Notes: generated by a model not told the origin, from the letters alone. A DNA stretch of 64,000 nt from Endomychus coccineus (GCA_958510875.1 OY294067.1:247705736-247769735); one strand, 5' to 3'. Counted from the stretch's first letter, positions 21,255 to 33,340 are shown. Translations and numbers: made by a program.

Positions 21255-21645
21255 TTATTTGGATGTTTCAGGATTTTTATCGCTTCAATAATTTTCCGCT
21301 GATAGAAGATTGGGACTCATGCTAGGATATTAGTATTTTCGGGAAGTATCTGATGATTAGTGTCAAACTTGTGTTCCGCAAGTGCAGATCTACTGGTATC
21401 ACGAAGCCTTGTAAAGCGCTCATGTTCTTTCACATGAGTAGCTATTGTACGACATGTTCCACCAATGTAGACTTTACCGCAAGAACAGGGGATTGCTATA
21501 AACACCTTCTAAATGAAGAGGAGGGAGAGGATCTTTGATAGGTTTGTAGAACAGAAACAGTTTTGGAAGTGTAGAAAATCGAGTAGAAATATTATGTTTT
21601 TTATTGATTCTGGAAAGTCGATCTGTTATATTTTCAATATATGGG
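21255..21645 (-). pseudogene. PLE GIY-YIG endonuclease fragment (family B)
   Basis: The minus frame gives VFIAIPCSCGKVYIGGTCRT, then HVKEHERFTRLRDTSRSALA and EHKFDTNHQILPENTNILA, continuing after a stop as VPIFYQRKIIEAIKILKHPN and KLNRDSG. 'P C.CGK.YIG.T.R....R..EH' is a well-preserved GIY-YIG domain (YIG at KVYIGG, Arg in CRT). The upstream part (IIFLLDFLHFQNCFCSTNLS) precedes the domain in this family. The RT is not present. It forms the minus half of a head-to-head pair with 21800-22005. Confidence 0.8.
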
Positions 21646-21799
21646 AGATATGCAGTTGGTAAAGCAGGCGAGGGCGTTTGTGGCTCAGGTTATTTGAAAT
21701 TTTAGCCGAAGTGTATTTCTTTATGACTTTTTGAATCTTATAATGGGAGGAATTACTTAATACTAAGACAGATGAAAGATGTTTTAAAGATTTCAAGGA

Positions 21800-22005
21800 T
21801 TGAGGTTGGGATAAGTTGACAACTCTGTCAACCAAGGAGATTATGAAAATCGAAAATACCAAACTCCTAGCTCGAGCTCTAAACTTCTCTCAGCCAAAAA
21901 TTCTTGAAGCGATAGAAATGCTAAAACTTCCAAGTAATCTAAACCGTGATTCCACTTCGCACATGATCACACAACGGCAGGGTCAGGTGCCAGAATGGAG
22001 TTAAC
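21800..22005 (+). pseudogene. PLE C-terminal fragment, plus half of pair (family B)
   Basis: Plus frame 21816-22004 reads ENTKLLARALNFSQPKILEA, IEMLKLPSNLNRDSTSHMIT and QRQGQVPEWS. This matches the minus copy (ENTNILA...RKIIEAIKILKHPN.LNRDSG..., HMITQR). It is followed by a plus-strand hammerhead relic at 22107, completing an outward-facing pair bounded by 21021 and 22140. Confidence 0.7.
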
Positions 22006-22106
22006 CACCGGAATAAAGGCAGTGAACTGTGTAGCATGAATACTTCTTCCTACAATAAATAGCGCTACTGAAACCATAAGATTTAGTTTCAATTCGAGTC
22101 TGCCCT

Positions 22107-22140
22107 GGAGATGCCACTTGTAATGGTTTGCGAAACATCG
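22107..22140 (+). ncRNA. Hammerhead relic of PLE
   Basis: CTGGAGA (consensus CTGANGA with one change), TGCCACTTGTAATGGTTTGC as stem II, GAAA at 22134-22137, then CATC. Confidence 0.5.
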
Positions 22141-22639
22141 GCATCAAATCGTGTTATTGTGATCCGGAAGCCAAGAATTTTCAAGATTAGCCACGGCTAT
22201 CCGCAGAAGTCTACTACTATTCAAGATATACCTACAGGCGACATTGATCATTTTATTTTCTGCGAGTAAATTCATCGAAGAGGTGTAACTCATTAGCGAA
22301 TCTTTTTCTAACTGTTGTTTATTTTCTCATATTGTTATATCGATGTAGATCTTATGTTGTAGAAAGTTTAAATAAATTACTCAACTGATACTAGTTGTTG
22401 TGGTCTTTATTCAAATCTTATCTCTTACAGATATAGATTTTATCTAACAAAGTTAAACGTAATACAATGAATATTCATTGCTAACAATAAGATAATTGTG
22501 GAATACATAACTCACCCATAATTGAGGCATGTGTCATGAAATTATATATGATACGGTTGGCTATAGAAGAATGGAAACAATAAGCAAATCGTAACAGCAA
22601 TATGTAAATTCTTGGGAAATAGGTCACATTAATTCTTAT

Positions 22640-22830
22640 GTCAATTATATTCACGCACGTTTTGGTTCCACGAGCATCATCAGGAGACGTTTAATTAATA
22701 ATTCACATTAATTTAAAGCGCAGAATTCCAACTAATTGTACTAAGCACTAAGCGTCTTTATTACGAAAACGAACGAAACACGGATAATTGAAATTGTTGC
22801 ACATTAATATCTGAAATATTTCCCAAAACA
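22640..22830 (-). repeat. PLE tail fragment with hammerhead-like motif (family A)
   Basis: The minus strand at 22655-22683 reads CTGATGA, TGCTCGTGG-AACC, then CAAAA in place of GAAA. The adjoining AACTAATTGTACTAAGC.., GCGTCTTTATTAC and TTGCACACATTAA-like blocks align with 58400-58520. There is no coding part nearby. Confidence 0.5.
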
Positions 22831-23829
22831 TTAGAAATAATTCATACTTGGCTCAAGAATCATTATAACATCGTAACAGCTCTAGATTCAACAACTTTAT
22901 CCACATTGATTAAGGTGATTTGAGTTTCGCTTGTTGAATATTGGTGATATTCCGCATATCGAAGCTCTCATCAATCATATTGGAACCATTACTAATATCT
23001 GACATATACTTTTAAGAATTCATTGTGTTGTTCTCTTTTCACAAATGATTCCATATTCTCTAGAAAAATGTAGGCAATAAATGGAGATGTTATTATTTTG
23101 CCATTTGTTATTGATTCATGAACAGAATGAGACATAACATTTCCTGCGAAACTATTTTCAGCTGTCGTACAACCATAATAAATGAAGACGGAAAGAAAAT
23201 GAATAAAATTTGAACAAAGTAGGTAGCTATCATTATTTTATTTTTTAACCAATGTCTTCAATTTTCGTGAACAATATTCATCAAATAGTTCCTTCAAAAT
23301 CGTGAACATGAAAAATCGGTATGAATGACAGTCGAGATGGCAATGACTCAGTGTCACCAACTTTGAATAAAAAAAAAATGTCGAAAAGAGCTTCTTTTCG
23401 ACACTACTTCGCGTATCGAAAATACTTCTTTACGATGCCAAAATGAAAAAAAAATTATTCATTCCATATAACACGGCAGCCTTGAGGTGATAGAAGTTTC
23501 GACATATGAATGTTACAGTATCAAAATTACAGGCAAACGGTACATTATGTTCTATTTATCAAGCGCTATAGAAGTAATAATACTATATTTCCGAATAGTC
23601 TTTTCTTTTTACAATTATTTTTGAATGTGAGCGTGAACTTCGTCTCTAATTAATAATGATTATATCATGAATATTCAACAATAGCAATATACCTTAAGTT
23701 ATAAGCTTAATGTTGAAAACGATTTTTTTTAAATACGTTTTGATAAATAATTAATTTGTTTTATTATGTAATGCTATCTTCTTGGCGAACAGTGGAACAG
23801 TGAATAAGGAAAAACAACAATTAAAAAAA
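22831..23829. other. No recognisable feature
   Basis: AT-rich intronic sequence. Nothing recognised on either strand. Confidence 0.4.
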
Positions 23830-24085
23830 TTATATTTGAGCTGCTCAAAGGGTTCGCGAGTCCTTCAGAATGCTTTAAATTTTTTTTAAGTGCTCACGAG
23901 CACTTTTTACGAACACTGAGTACCAAGCCCGTTCATAAGCTGCTCAAAGCACTGAGCCCTTTCATAGTGCTCATAGCACTAAGCTCCAAGCACCAATTCA
24001 AAAAAGTGCTCATAAGCACATTGACCTTGAGCACAAAGTGCTTAGAGTGCTTAGGCAATCTCTAAGCACAGTGCTCGTCGCAGCT
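23830..24085. repeat. AGTGCT / AGCACT-rich repeat cluster
   Basis: The hexamer AGTGCT appears six times and its complement AGCACT three times in about 220 bases, with further AGCAC and GCTGCTCAAAG variants. Spacing is irregular, so it is not a simple tandem repeat. The alternating orientations make many small hairpins possible. Confidence 0.6.
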
Positions 24086-25255
24086 TTGAATACGAGAAAC
24101 AGTTACCATGACAAGTTACGTTGTATATATTGAAACCTCATTTTATGTAACATTTGCTGAAACATGCTTTAGCAGTCACAAATTCTCTATTTTCAAGGCT
24201 CCCCACAGCGAGGGGAGTAGTTATTTGGGTGAAAAAGCTTTGAACTTAACAACATCAGGTTTTCCCGGTTGAAGCGAATCTCGTTCCTCAATAAAGGCAC
24301 ATATATTCAAGATTAGTGTTGAAAGATATAACTGGCAACCTTTTACCAGACTACATGAAGACCGAATGAGCTGTAAGGTAACTTTTTATTTTTATATACT
24401 AAATGGAAATAATACTGGAAATAATAATAGTTTTGACAATGTTCTAACTTTTCATGATAATGTTTGAATCCACTCCCTGATAAAAAGCTGTTTGTCCTAT
24501 TACAATGGTGGTACATCGGTAGAAGTAATATATTATCCTACGAACACACTCACAACGATATAGTTAAGCGTGAGATGTGCAAAAAGCGGAATACCATGAA
24601 CCTGAAGAGAGTTCACTGTTTACGAGAGTGCGTACACTATGAAACCTCAAGGAGGGTTCAGTGCTTACAAGCTTTAGAAGGGTCACAAGATAAACCAACC
24701 CCGATTATTAGATTACGCTAAAGGGAAACTGGCGAGATGTTTGAGCAACCCGTCAGTTTATGTAGAGGTGCTTGACATACCTCTGAAATTTACCTGCCCT
24801 AGATAATATTAACTGTAAGTATTCTACAAAGAACAGTCTTGTTGATGGATAACAAGTAAATTGGATTAACGTTCGCCTATTTAATATACGTCTTTTACAC
24901 TTTCTGGCTTCGACTAATATATAAGCTGATGAATTCAACGAATCAATATCTTCCAGTTCTCTACAAATATAATGTTCACTTTTTTTTACCTAGATCTTTG
25001 ATGTTTCATTGTTCCAAGGTTATTGGTATTATACGCATCATAAATGTCTTCAAAATAGTGGTTGGAGTCCGGGACAATTGATCCATCTTTCATAAAACTA
25101 AATGTATTTTTTTCTGCAATCGATATGAAGAAATGGAACCGATGCTTAGATAGTGCATGAGTATATATTTTGCTACATTGATAAGCGAAAGTGCAGGGGG
25201 GTATTGTTTCAAAAGTTAGTCAATCAGTTCAAATCTCCCAGGTCTGTGGAATATT
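24086..25255. other. No recognisable feature
   Basis: AT-rich. Open frame 24464-24721 shows no motif. Confidence 0.4.
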
Positions 25256-25264
25256 GGAACTAAC

Positions 25265-25541
25265 AACGGTCGTATATACAAGTCTGGAAACTCGAGGCTG
25301 TTTCCTATGTGAGAAGTGAGTCCGCTAAGCGTTAACTATCACGTAGTACCAAAAGACGTCACGGGTGGCGCATGAGTCGAGGGATGTTCGCGTAAAATTT
25401 GTATATTGTATTTTTGTGCAACATTTGCAACATACTTCGATCCATGCGCCACCTGGTGGCTGAGCGAGGGACTACGAGTTTAGTGACATGTAAGAGACTC
25501 ATGTCAAACAATAGAGTTTCCAGACCTGTGCATACGACCGT
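25265..25541. mobile_element. MITE (about 277 bases) with 9-base target duplication
   Basis: The terminal inverted repeats ACGGTCGTATATACAAGTCT and, from the other end, ACGGTCGTATGCACAGGTCT continue TGGAAACTC. The arms re-pair further in through GGTGGCGCATG/CATGCGCCACC. GGAACTAAC lies directly on both sides (25256-25264 and 25542-25550). A 9-base duplication is typical of Mutator-like elements. An 8-base hAT duplication extended by chance cannot be excluded. Confidence 0.75.
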
Positions 25542-25732
25542 GGAACTAACGTCCCGAGAGATTTGACCATAACAAAGAAAAAATATTGCGAATTTCAATC
25601 TATTTCATGCACATCAATTTGAAGAATGCTTTATTATCATTTTTTTATAATACTGTTTCACATACTATCAATCATAGTGGTTTATGCTTTTCTTAATTGC
25701 CTGGAAATAGTATCATTCACATAACAATTTTT

Positions 25733-25768
25733 GATGAAGATAGAAATAAATTGTCGAAACGTCAAAAA
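25733..25768 (+). ncRNA. Hammerhead-like relic
   Basis: TTGATGA, AGATAGAAATAAATTGTC, GAAACGTC resembles a PLE hammerhead with C to T in the first box. No PLE coding sequence adjoins, so confidence is low. Confidence 0.35.
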
Positions 25769-25894
25769 CAAGTCTCTTTTCATTAACAGTATTAATGATA
25801 ATAAGGAGCCAAAATACCAAGAAAACGAATGAAACATCCATGTATGAATGGTTCAAGAATACAAATTCATACTTTTTTTCGCATTCATACCTGG

Positions 25895-26835
25895 CCGGGC
25901 CAGCTGCGCTCCCCGACGGTATCGCGGCAATCGCAATGGAAAGACCATGTCAGTTAACCGAAGCTACTACTTCTCACCGGTCGATAAGTATCTTTAGGTT
26001 CCTAAATCGTGTGCCCTAAGTATTATCATTGAACCCAGAATGACTGCCTTCTACATCCGGTCTATCAAGATCTGCGCCGAGTTCTTACAGGCCGGAATGA
26101 TATTCAAGTTCGAACGCAGGAAAAACCGAATTCCGCCTTGAAACACCGATGATCGAAACCACTAATGCAACCTTGTGGCCTGGGTATAGCGTGCGGAGCT
26201 CGAACAGGAGATCTTGATATTTTGTCCAATTTTCCTCCTCTTTCAAGACTATGTTCTTCTCTGCTGGAGCATAGATACATAGTCCTGCTTAGTTTATCGA
26301 GGAAGACAACGTCAGGCCTATTTGCTTGTATGGACCTGACGGTCGGAAACGGGTAACTCCAGTTGATCTGGCATTTTTCGTTTCCAACAACGGACTCAAT
26401 ATCTCCTGACTTGTAAGGCAGCACCGGCTCTTGGTCTATTCCGTACGGAAGCCTTAGATGGTAATACAGCTATCGAAGGGCCGCATTATGGCGATGGATG
26501 TACGCCGAGGCCGCTTTTGCCGGAAATGCGTACAACAGGTGGAAAAGCGTCTCAAGCGCCTTTCGACAGGCGCTGCAGCTGACATCAGGAACCTGTACCC
26601 TCATCACGTTGCGGCTGTAGACCAAGGTGTTAATTACGCCATCTTGGCAAGCTGCGGGGAATCCCTCGGTATCGGATGTGAGCGCATATGACCTTTGGTA
26701 GCCGAAAATCAGCCTGGTTGACAAGCCGACTATTTCCATGTTTCGATAGAAAACACCGTTTATCGTCTTTGTCGAGTCTATGCAGCTCCAAAAGGGTGGA
26801 GTAGGACTGGAACGACCAGCATATTTTATAATAAT
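25895..26835 (-). pseudogene. R2-like non-LTR retrotransposon C-terminal region
   Basis: From 26739 the minus frame reads LIFGYQRSYALTSDTEGFPA, ACQDGVINTLVYSRNVMRVQ, VPDVSCSACRKALETLFHLL, YAFPAKAASAYIHRHNAALR and then a single TAG. It continues in the same frame LYYHLRLPYGIDQEPVLPYK to TVRSIQANRPDVVFLDKLS. The C..C...ETL.HLL...P motif followed by 'HNA..R.L' is the zinc-knuckle region of R2-type elements, and 'NRPD.V..DK' is their restriction-enzyme-like endonuclease (PD..D/E-type) core. A frameshift follows near 26250. The tail to 25895 is 3' UTR-like. The RT is missing upstream of about 26835 (5' truncation). R2 normally sits in 28S rDNA, and no rDNA is seen here. Confidence 0.75.
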
Positions 26836-26984
26836 AGTTTAGATAGTCTAAAGATTCATAAAGGCGTCAAAAACTCCTATAATAATATCTTAAATAATCA
26901 GTTAGACCTTCACGAAAGGGATATTTTCCTTTGTCTTCCAAAGCACTCGTAGAATAATTCTTAGAATATTAAATAATAATTATT

Positions 26985-27200
26985 CAAATGCACAAATTGT
27001 TTCTCAATTCACATTCAGAATGAAATATTTATTGTTTACTCCATAATTTTGTTATCTATTTGATAATGGCACTTCTGTATTGAAACTATAGTTCCGTTTT
27101 CATGTATTATTAAAAGTGGTATCAGAACACAGTAATTAATCTTTCATTTAATCATAATAACAAATCACCATAAAGTAATGGCTTCAACCATCTATTTTTC
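26985..27200 (+). repeat. PLE tail relic (GACAC hammerhead family)
   Basis: TTGATAA..TGGCAC-TTCT-GTATT, GAAACTATAGT at about 27060-27097 aligns with the motif at 11156. The following AATCATAATAACAAATCACC and AAAGTAATGGCTTC correspond to 11245-11283. Confidence 0.5.
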
Positions 27201-27698
27201 TTTGTATAAAAAGTTATTCAACACCTACATTGTGAAATTGAAAAATTTTTCATTTTCAGATATATGTTTCAAAATATTTTAAATTGAAGTAAGTAATAAT
27301 TATAACACAAACGACGCCTTATAGAATAATCATGATTATTCATGTATTGTTGACTTATACTGAGAAAGGGGAAACTTTACCTGTCATGCAAATGACGGTG
27401 AGGAGAGACAAATTTACTGTGGTTCCTCCAAATCCCGACAGCGCTAGCCTAATGCATTATTCACTGCATTATGGAAATTTTGAATTTGAAAATAACAACT
27501 TTCAATTCTTAAATAAATTTGACGGCGGCATTCCATAGCTTACAAGATTTATGTCATTTGGAAGTGAGAGGAATCTATTAACATAAAGTTACTTCATCCC
27601 ATAAATTAGGTTACAACAATACTTGCTTGTTGATTAAATTTAGATAATTTTCAAATTCCCTTCGATGAAGAACGGTCCAATTGAATCATGAACATGTA

Positions 27699-28136
27699 TT
27701 ATAGTTCAATGAGGATTATGTGGGACCCAAAAGCGGCAAGTATGTATTCGCAAAATTCTATGGTCTTGAAGTCATCTTCACCAAGTGCCTGTGTTAAGTA
27801 AATTTTATATCGATAGAATTTCCCTTTTCTGAGAATTCTGTCAAATAATCTCATGGAAATATCACATTCTTGAACAAAGTCGTTACAAGATCCTCGTGGA
27901 TTTTCTTTTATGGCGTTTGAAGCGTTTAGTGCGTCCTGACCTAGGTTTGTTTTCGACAATTTTCGTTTCACTGTACTTTTTTTATATCTTGGAAACACGA
28001 AGATATGAAATTGGGGATCGAGTAGGATAAACTTCGTCAAATAGTGTAACAACTTCGCTGTGTTCTTTTTCGAGTCCGATTCTAACAAAGATATATCAAA
28101 AAAGAACAGAACCACTAATATTCGAAATTTTACCAC
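27699..28136 (-). pseudogene. Transposase N-terminal fragment (DUF4817-type mariner family)
   Basis: The 145-codon open frame contains LNASNAIKENPRGSCNDFVQ, ECDISMRLFDRILRKGKFYR and YKIYLTQALGEDDFKTIEFC. This matches the helix-turn-helix to linker part of insect transposases of the DD41D group ('..I.ENP..S.R..A...DIS...V.RIL.K..FHPYKI.LTQ.L...D...R.EFC'). The conserved YKI.LTQ motif is intact. The reading stops before the first catalytic Asp, and no C-terminal part lies downstream on the minus strand. The frame is open but clearly a fragment, directly abutting a PLE tail at 28140. Confidence 0.6.
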
Positions 28137-28139
28137 ATC

Positions 28140-29005
28140 AATGTTTCAAGTATGAAATATATCAACAATCCACTATTTAGTAATATTCTCATAATATTCA
28201 AACGCATGTATTCGTGTAGTCTCTTTACGACTGAAGACCAAAACTATTACGTTAAGTATCTACTTTCGAACGAGATGCTAAGACTTATGAGTTAATAGAA
28301 AAAGGTTTTGTCAGACCTTTGGGCATTCTTCCTAAAATATACTTTTAACATAAACATAACATAAAGACGCAAGTAGGAATTTGCTAGAGTTTTAATTAAT
28401 TGAATCAGTATAAATCTGACTTAATGTCTGAATATCTGTCCTATTATTTACAGATTTGTAGTCACGTTTTATGTGAATCATCTCCAGAATAGATCTTTTA
28501 TAATAGTTGATTTCCTTAGTTAAAATATTAACACTTTTGTGATCGACTTGATGGTTATAATCAAAGCAGTGTTTAGTAAGGGCGGTGCAAATTTTCTAAG
28601 TTTTTGTTTCTTGTGCTATACTAATGGCCATACATTCTCTTTCGTAAATCTTGTTTAGAGATTCCAGTATAAGTCCCATCGCAATCTAAACAATTCAATT
28701 TGTATGCTGTGTGGGTTTGTTTATCTTTAGGTATTAAAGGTTTTAGATTTGAGAAAAATTTTATAACACAGCTAGTAGGTTTATGCGCGACATTTATATC
28801 ATACTTTTTTAAACACTCCGGAATCTATGGTAATGTTACATAATATTATCTGTATCATCTTTTATGTTATTTATTTTGTTTATTCTTTCTTTAATGATGG
28901 GATTGAGAAACGTTTTTGGGTAGCCATTCATTCCCAATGTATTACGAACAATTTTTAAATTTTTGGAACTGTCCTCTAAGTCATGATTTGAAATAGCTAC
29001 TATGT
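28140..29005 (-). pseudogene. PLE C-terminal region (family A)
   Basis: The minus strand codes, with breaks, GYPKTFLNPIIKERINKIN, then a GIY-YIG remnant, then TALTKHCFDYNHQVDHKSVN, INYYKRSILEMIHIKRDYKS and VNNRTDIQTLSQIYTDSIN. It is followed to 28140 by the family A tail (TATATCAACAATCCACT..., TATCTACTTTCGAACGA). It is collinear with 58530-59300 and 10021-10615. No intact motif pair for GIY-YIG is kept. The RT is not present. Confidence 0.75.
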
Positions 29006-29885
29006 TTTGCGCAAAGTATTTGATTATCATAGTAATGAAACTTCAAATATAATTTAAACTCAATCACAATCAACTATTCGTTACTGTAAAATGTCTCCTC
29101 TGCTGCTTGCATTATCCACATTGAATTCAGCAATAATTCAATGGAGATGAATTATCTTTCAAATCATTATGTACTTTATCGAATAACGTCCAACCAAATC
29201 ATAGATTAATGAAAATAATACAGACCAGAATGTATTTTATGCTGCTGTTCACATTAACACTTCATCTCCATAGAGATAAATGTATCTTATATCTATCTGT
29301 GAGCAATATAGTGGGCTTTCACATGAAATGTACATCCTGTAATATTCTCACAACAAACATACACATCTAATAATAACTTGATTAGAAACCTCTTGGAATT
29401 AGCAAGCGAAATCCCGATGATCTTGTGCATTAATAACAAGATGCGGCTACATCCTCGTCTGTATATCACATTACAATGGGATTAAATTGTAACTGGTACG
29501 AGGCTTGAATAAATCCAATAGTTGTGATATCGGTGCACTATCGCCATTCCATCCAAACACGCCAGACAGACACACATATCACAATTATTGGAACATGACA
29601 TTAAACGTACTCAAAACATGTCACACACGTCATATATGGAGTTAATTATTCTTCGGTGCCCCGTTACAAATTACACTAGTATACAATGGTTTTCACATAT
29701 GACTATCACATTCACATATTGACGATAAATCTAGCAATTCCAATTGTGCTATACCATAACGACTGTGAAGAATGATACACACGCTAATCACAAGTTATTA
29801 GTCGTTAATACAGTCGTCTTCAGTTTTTTCGGTATTATTTACTCAAAACGTACATGACGAGACTAATGAATCAATCAGTTAATCA
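29006..29885. other. No recognisable feature
   Basis: AT-rich with scattered CACA-rich patches. No motif. Confidence 0.4.
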
Positions 29886-29889
29886 AAAC

Positions 29890-31510
29890 GGGGGCGACAA
29901 GTCGGAAGCACTTAGACCGCTTGATTGCGTCCATTGTGTGCCCCTTGATACAAAATCAGACCTAAGTTAGTGCCGAAGGCTAAGATTTTGCATGGACTGA
30001 TATCTCTTATGACTTCAAGCGGCATATGTTTGCTGCCGAGGTGTTGTAGCCTGAGAGAAGTCAGTGTGAGACATTCTGCTGGGATGTGAGAGGCAGTTTC
30101 ATCCACCCTCCCACATCCACTACAAGCTAGGTCTTCAACAATGCCCATTACGTGTGATGTTTATTCTGATCACATTGTTCTGTGAAGAGTCCTGTCACTA
30201 GTTTTAGGTCTTTCCTGCTCATAGGGAGTAGGGTTTCAGTTTAGGCAAGAACTCCACAATGTGGAGCTTCGCATGCTTCATGCAAGGGGCACCACGCCAG
30301 ACCAAGAGCCACTGTGGAGCCCGGTGGTCGATGAATTCCGATCGTTGAATCGGGGCCAGGGGCACTCAAGAAACCATGTTTGGCCAGTTCATTGGCCACT
30401 TTCCCTTCACATCAGAGTGGGCCTGCCGGGTACCCACACTAGCTGGAGTTTGTTCCTTCTAAGTTATGATTAGCGCACTGTCCGAGAGTAATAGTTTCTT
30501 CAATCTGGGTTACCAGGTAATGGTTGATTTGCTCGTCTGTTAGGCGTACTGTCGACGGTGAAGTGGAAAATCATTTGATGCGCCGTCTTTGATATACCTA
30601 TCGATCAGCCTGTTCAGCGCTTTCAGGGGAAAATATGTGAGGCTGATAGGGCGGAAAGATTTGGCCTGAGTGAAGTCAATTCTTACCGCCTTAGGAAAAA
30701 AAATGATTCTGACCGGCCTCCAAAGCCTTGGTATAAAGCCAAAGGAGATACAAAGTCGAAATATCCGGAGCACTGGGATAATGATAAGCTTCAAGCTCTC
30801 TTCCAAGAAAGCCCATTCTCACCAGGTGATTTGTAGGGCGCAAAGCTCGAGATAGCCCAGCGCACTCTTCCATAGCTTACCACTTTCAAGGCCATCCTGT
30901 AGTCGATCGCTCTCACGTTAACACGGTCCTCGGGTGGTGTGACTATGACGTTGTCATCAGACCCTGGAAAATGCACCGACATTAGATGTCGTAGTGTATC
31001 GTCCAGCGATGACGTGTACTCACCGTTCGGCAGAATCACTGACCCTACGCCAATCGAAGAATCCTTGGAAAGTGCCTTGCATAGCCTCATTGCTGACGGC
31101 ATTTTATTGATGCCCTCAAAGTAGGTACGCTACGAATCTCTTTTGGAACTCCGTAGAGTCTTCTTATAGTTCCTTTGGGCAACCTTAAAGGTCTCCCAGT
31201 CTGAACTACACTAGGTTCTCTTCCCGTTTCCGATGTTCCTCCACTTGAGGCTATTATTGGCGTCCCTCCTTCGTTTGAGGGGGCAGCATACTCCAATGAT
31301 GATTCCACAGACAGCTGCCTCAGCCTCGTCTCGACCTTCTTGGAATGGACGGGACCAGTACTATCTCAGTTGAAAGAAGTATGGTAACAGCTCCATTTAT
31401 GTGAAGTTCGAAGATGATGATATCCTCAAGACAATTATTCCTTCGGATTGTTTGGACATAAAGTAGGTGGCAGGGGATGACGCACGTACCAAAACCAACC
31501 ATTTGATCAT
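29890..31510 (-). pseudogene. Non-LTR retrotransposon ORF2 with RT entry and RNase H end, internally deleted
   Basis: Read 5' to 3' on the minus strand it gives a linker (MRLCKALSKDSSIGVGSVIL, LRHLMSVHFPGSDD, WAISSFAPYKSPGENGL), then RT entry (IFRLCISFGFIPRLWRPVRI, AKSFRPISLTYFPLKALNRL, IDRYIKDG). After a jump near 30540 comes the end of an RNase H and tether (VANELAKHGFLSAPGP, LPMSRKDLKLVTGLFTEQCD), then the zinc knuckle (MGIVEDLACSGCGRVDETAS, HIPAECLTLTSLRLQHLGSK). The RT palm (YADD) and most of RNase H are deleted. The order and motifs fit RNase H-bearing clades such as LOA, I or R1-like, and the same family seems present at 41850-43250. Confidence 0.8.
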
Positions 31511-33335
31511 AAAATTCATATTTGCCCCACCGATTTTGCTTGACGATATTTCAATAAGAAAACTTTAAAAGCTATTTCTTCCAGATCATAATATATTTCC
31601 AGTGCTTTTTACACACTAGATTATGTTATACAAATGTGCAATGAAAAATTTGAATTTTTTGTAATGGTTTCCAGTTATATTTTTCAATCAATGATTGTTC
31701 ATATTATATTTGATATAATTTCATGACATTTGAAAGTTTGAAAATATACTATTACACGGATTCTAAATATTGTTCCTCATTTTCAAATGTGATAATAGGA
31801 ATGTATCGAAGTAAATTATAAATAGTTTTTAAAATATATTGGTTTCGAAGAATTTCGAATTACCTTGGAAAAGTTATCAAGTTCGTAATTTCATAACTTT
31901 TCTGAGTACAACGTTCACTGAAATCATCAAAAATTAGGAAACTTATCAAAATTCAACGGAGTCACTAATACAATAACAACAAAATAAAAAAACTTCTAGT
32001 GAATAATAGTAGATTAATTTACCTCCCTGGTGGTTTTTTTCAAAGAATTTCCTAAGTTGTTTTCACCAAGAAAAGAATTTTCGTTACAGGACGTTGACTG
32101 TCGGGATGGCCCAATTTTACTCCTCCCGTAGAATGTGCAGCTGACTGGAAGTTCCATATAGGCTTCAAATATTTCATTCATATTAATTAATTAATTTCCA
32201 TATCAATTACCTTACACATTTACATTGTGGTCACAGTAAACACTTTTCTCGACCTACTGCTTAGTACTGTTGTTTCGTTTTATAAATATCTTTTCACTTT
32301 TATTTCTGTATAATGCTGATAATATTATCTTACTTTTTGAAAACGTTTTTTGTTAATAAAATAACAGTCCAATACTTGCCAACAAATTCCCATTCTTCCC
32401 ACATCCGAAATTTCTCAAAATTTGAGTACTACTTGATAAATTTAAATGTCTCCACCAGATGCATCTTTGCGAATTACTATGAATTTTCCATTACATAATC
32501 CGCATTGCTCATAGTGAGACAATTTTTAAGCCCTGAGTGGAAGATATAATTAAGAATTCTGTTTCGGCGATTTGGAATTGCTGGTTTTCAATTTAGATTC
32601 ATTCATCTTACTCCGTCAGATATTGCAATTTTCTCTTCAATATATTCTGAAGTGAAACGTAATAATAACTTTGACAAAATGAAAAATATCAACAAGCGCT
32701 CATACATCAAACACCGAGTGAAATGTCAATTTCAGGTGCTCAAGCTTCGCCGGAACGAATAGAAAATCACGTGTAAAGTTTTCCAATTGAAAAGACGTTG
32801 TTTGATATATATTTTTTTTAATTCGATTCATTTGAGCAGCAGTTAATTAGGCATAAGCAAATATAGACTGCCAGATATCTGGGAACGTTTTTCATTAGTT
32901 CCATGTCATTTGATAAGCTTAATTGGTTAAGGAAAGTATGCGAGCTTCGAATATAATTAAATTTCACAACAATGCTCTCGGAACAATATAAATTATTTTA
33001 TTTTCCTATATCTAATTGTCTTGTCCTTGTTGGTCTATTTCAACCCAATTATGATTCTGCTAATTTAATTACTTCTGAACATAACCGCAATATCCTCAAA
33101 TACCTCGAATGAAATTTATAGAAACATCCGTGCTCAGTTGAGAAAGAGTTAGAACATAAAAATGTAGATCAGCCTTCTGTTTTTGCTATATTAGTGAAAA
33201 TTCCATATCCATGTTCGATATCACCACTAACATCATCCTCTTATGGAACGATCATGTGAGATTCATTGCGGAAACCGCTTCACAAATACTTAGGTTTCTA
33301 TTTAGAGCCAAGAGTTACTTCATATCCCAAGAGCT
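31511..33335. other. Mostly featureless; a small PLE tail relic at about 32690-32795
   Basis: The CTTCGCCGGAACGAATAGAA block at 32746-32765 matches 58483-58500 of the family A PLE tail. The rest is AT-rich with no motif. Confidence 0.4.
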
Positions 33336-33340
33336 CCATA

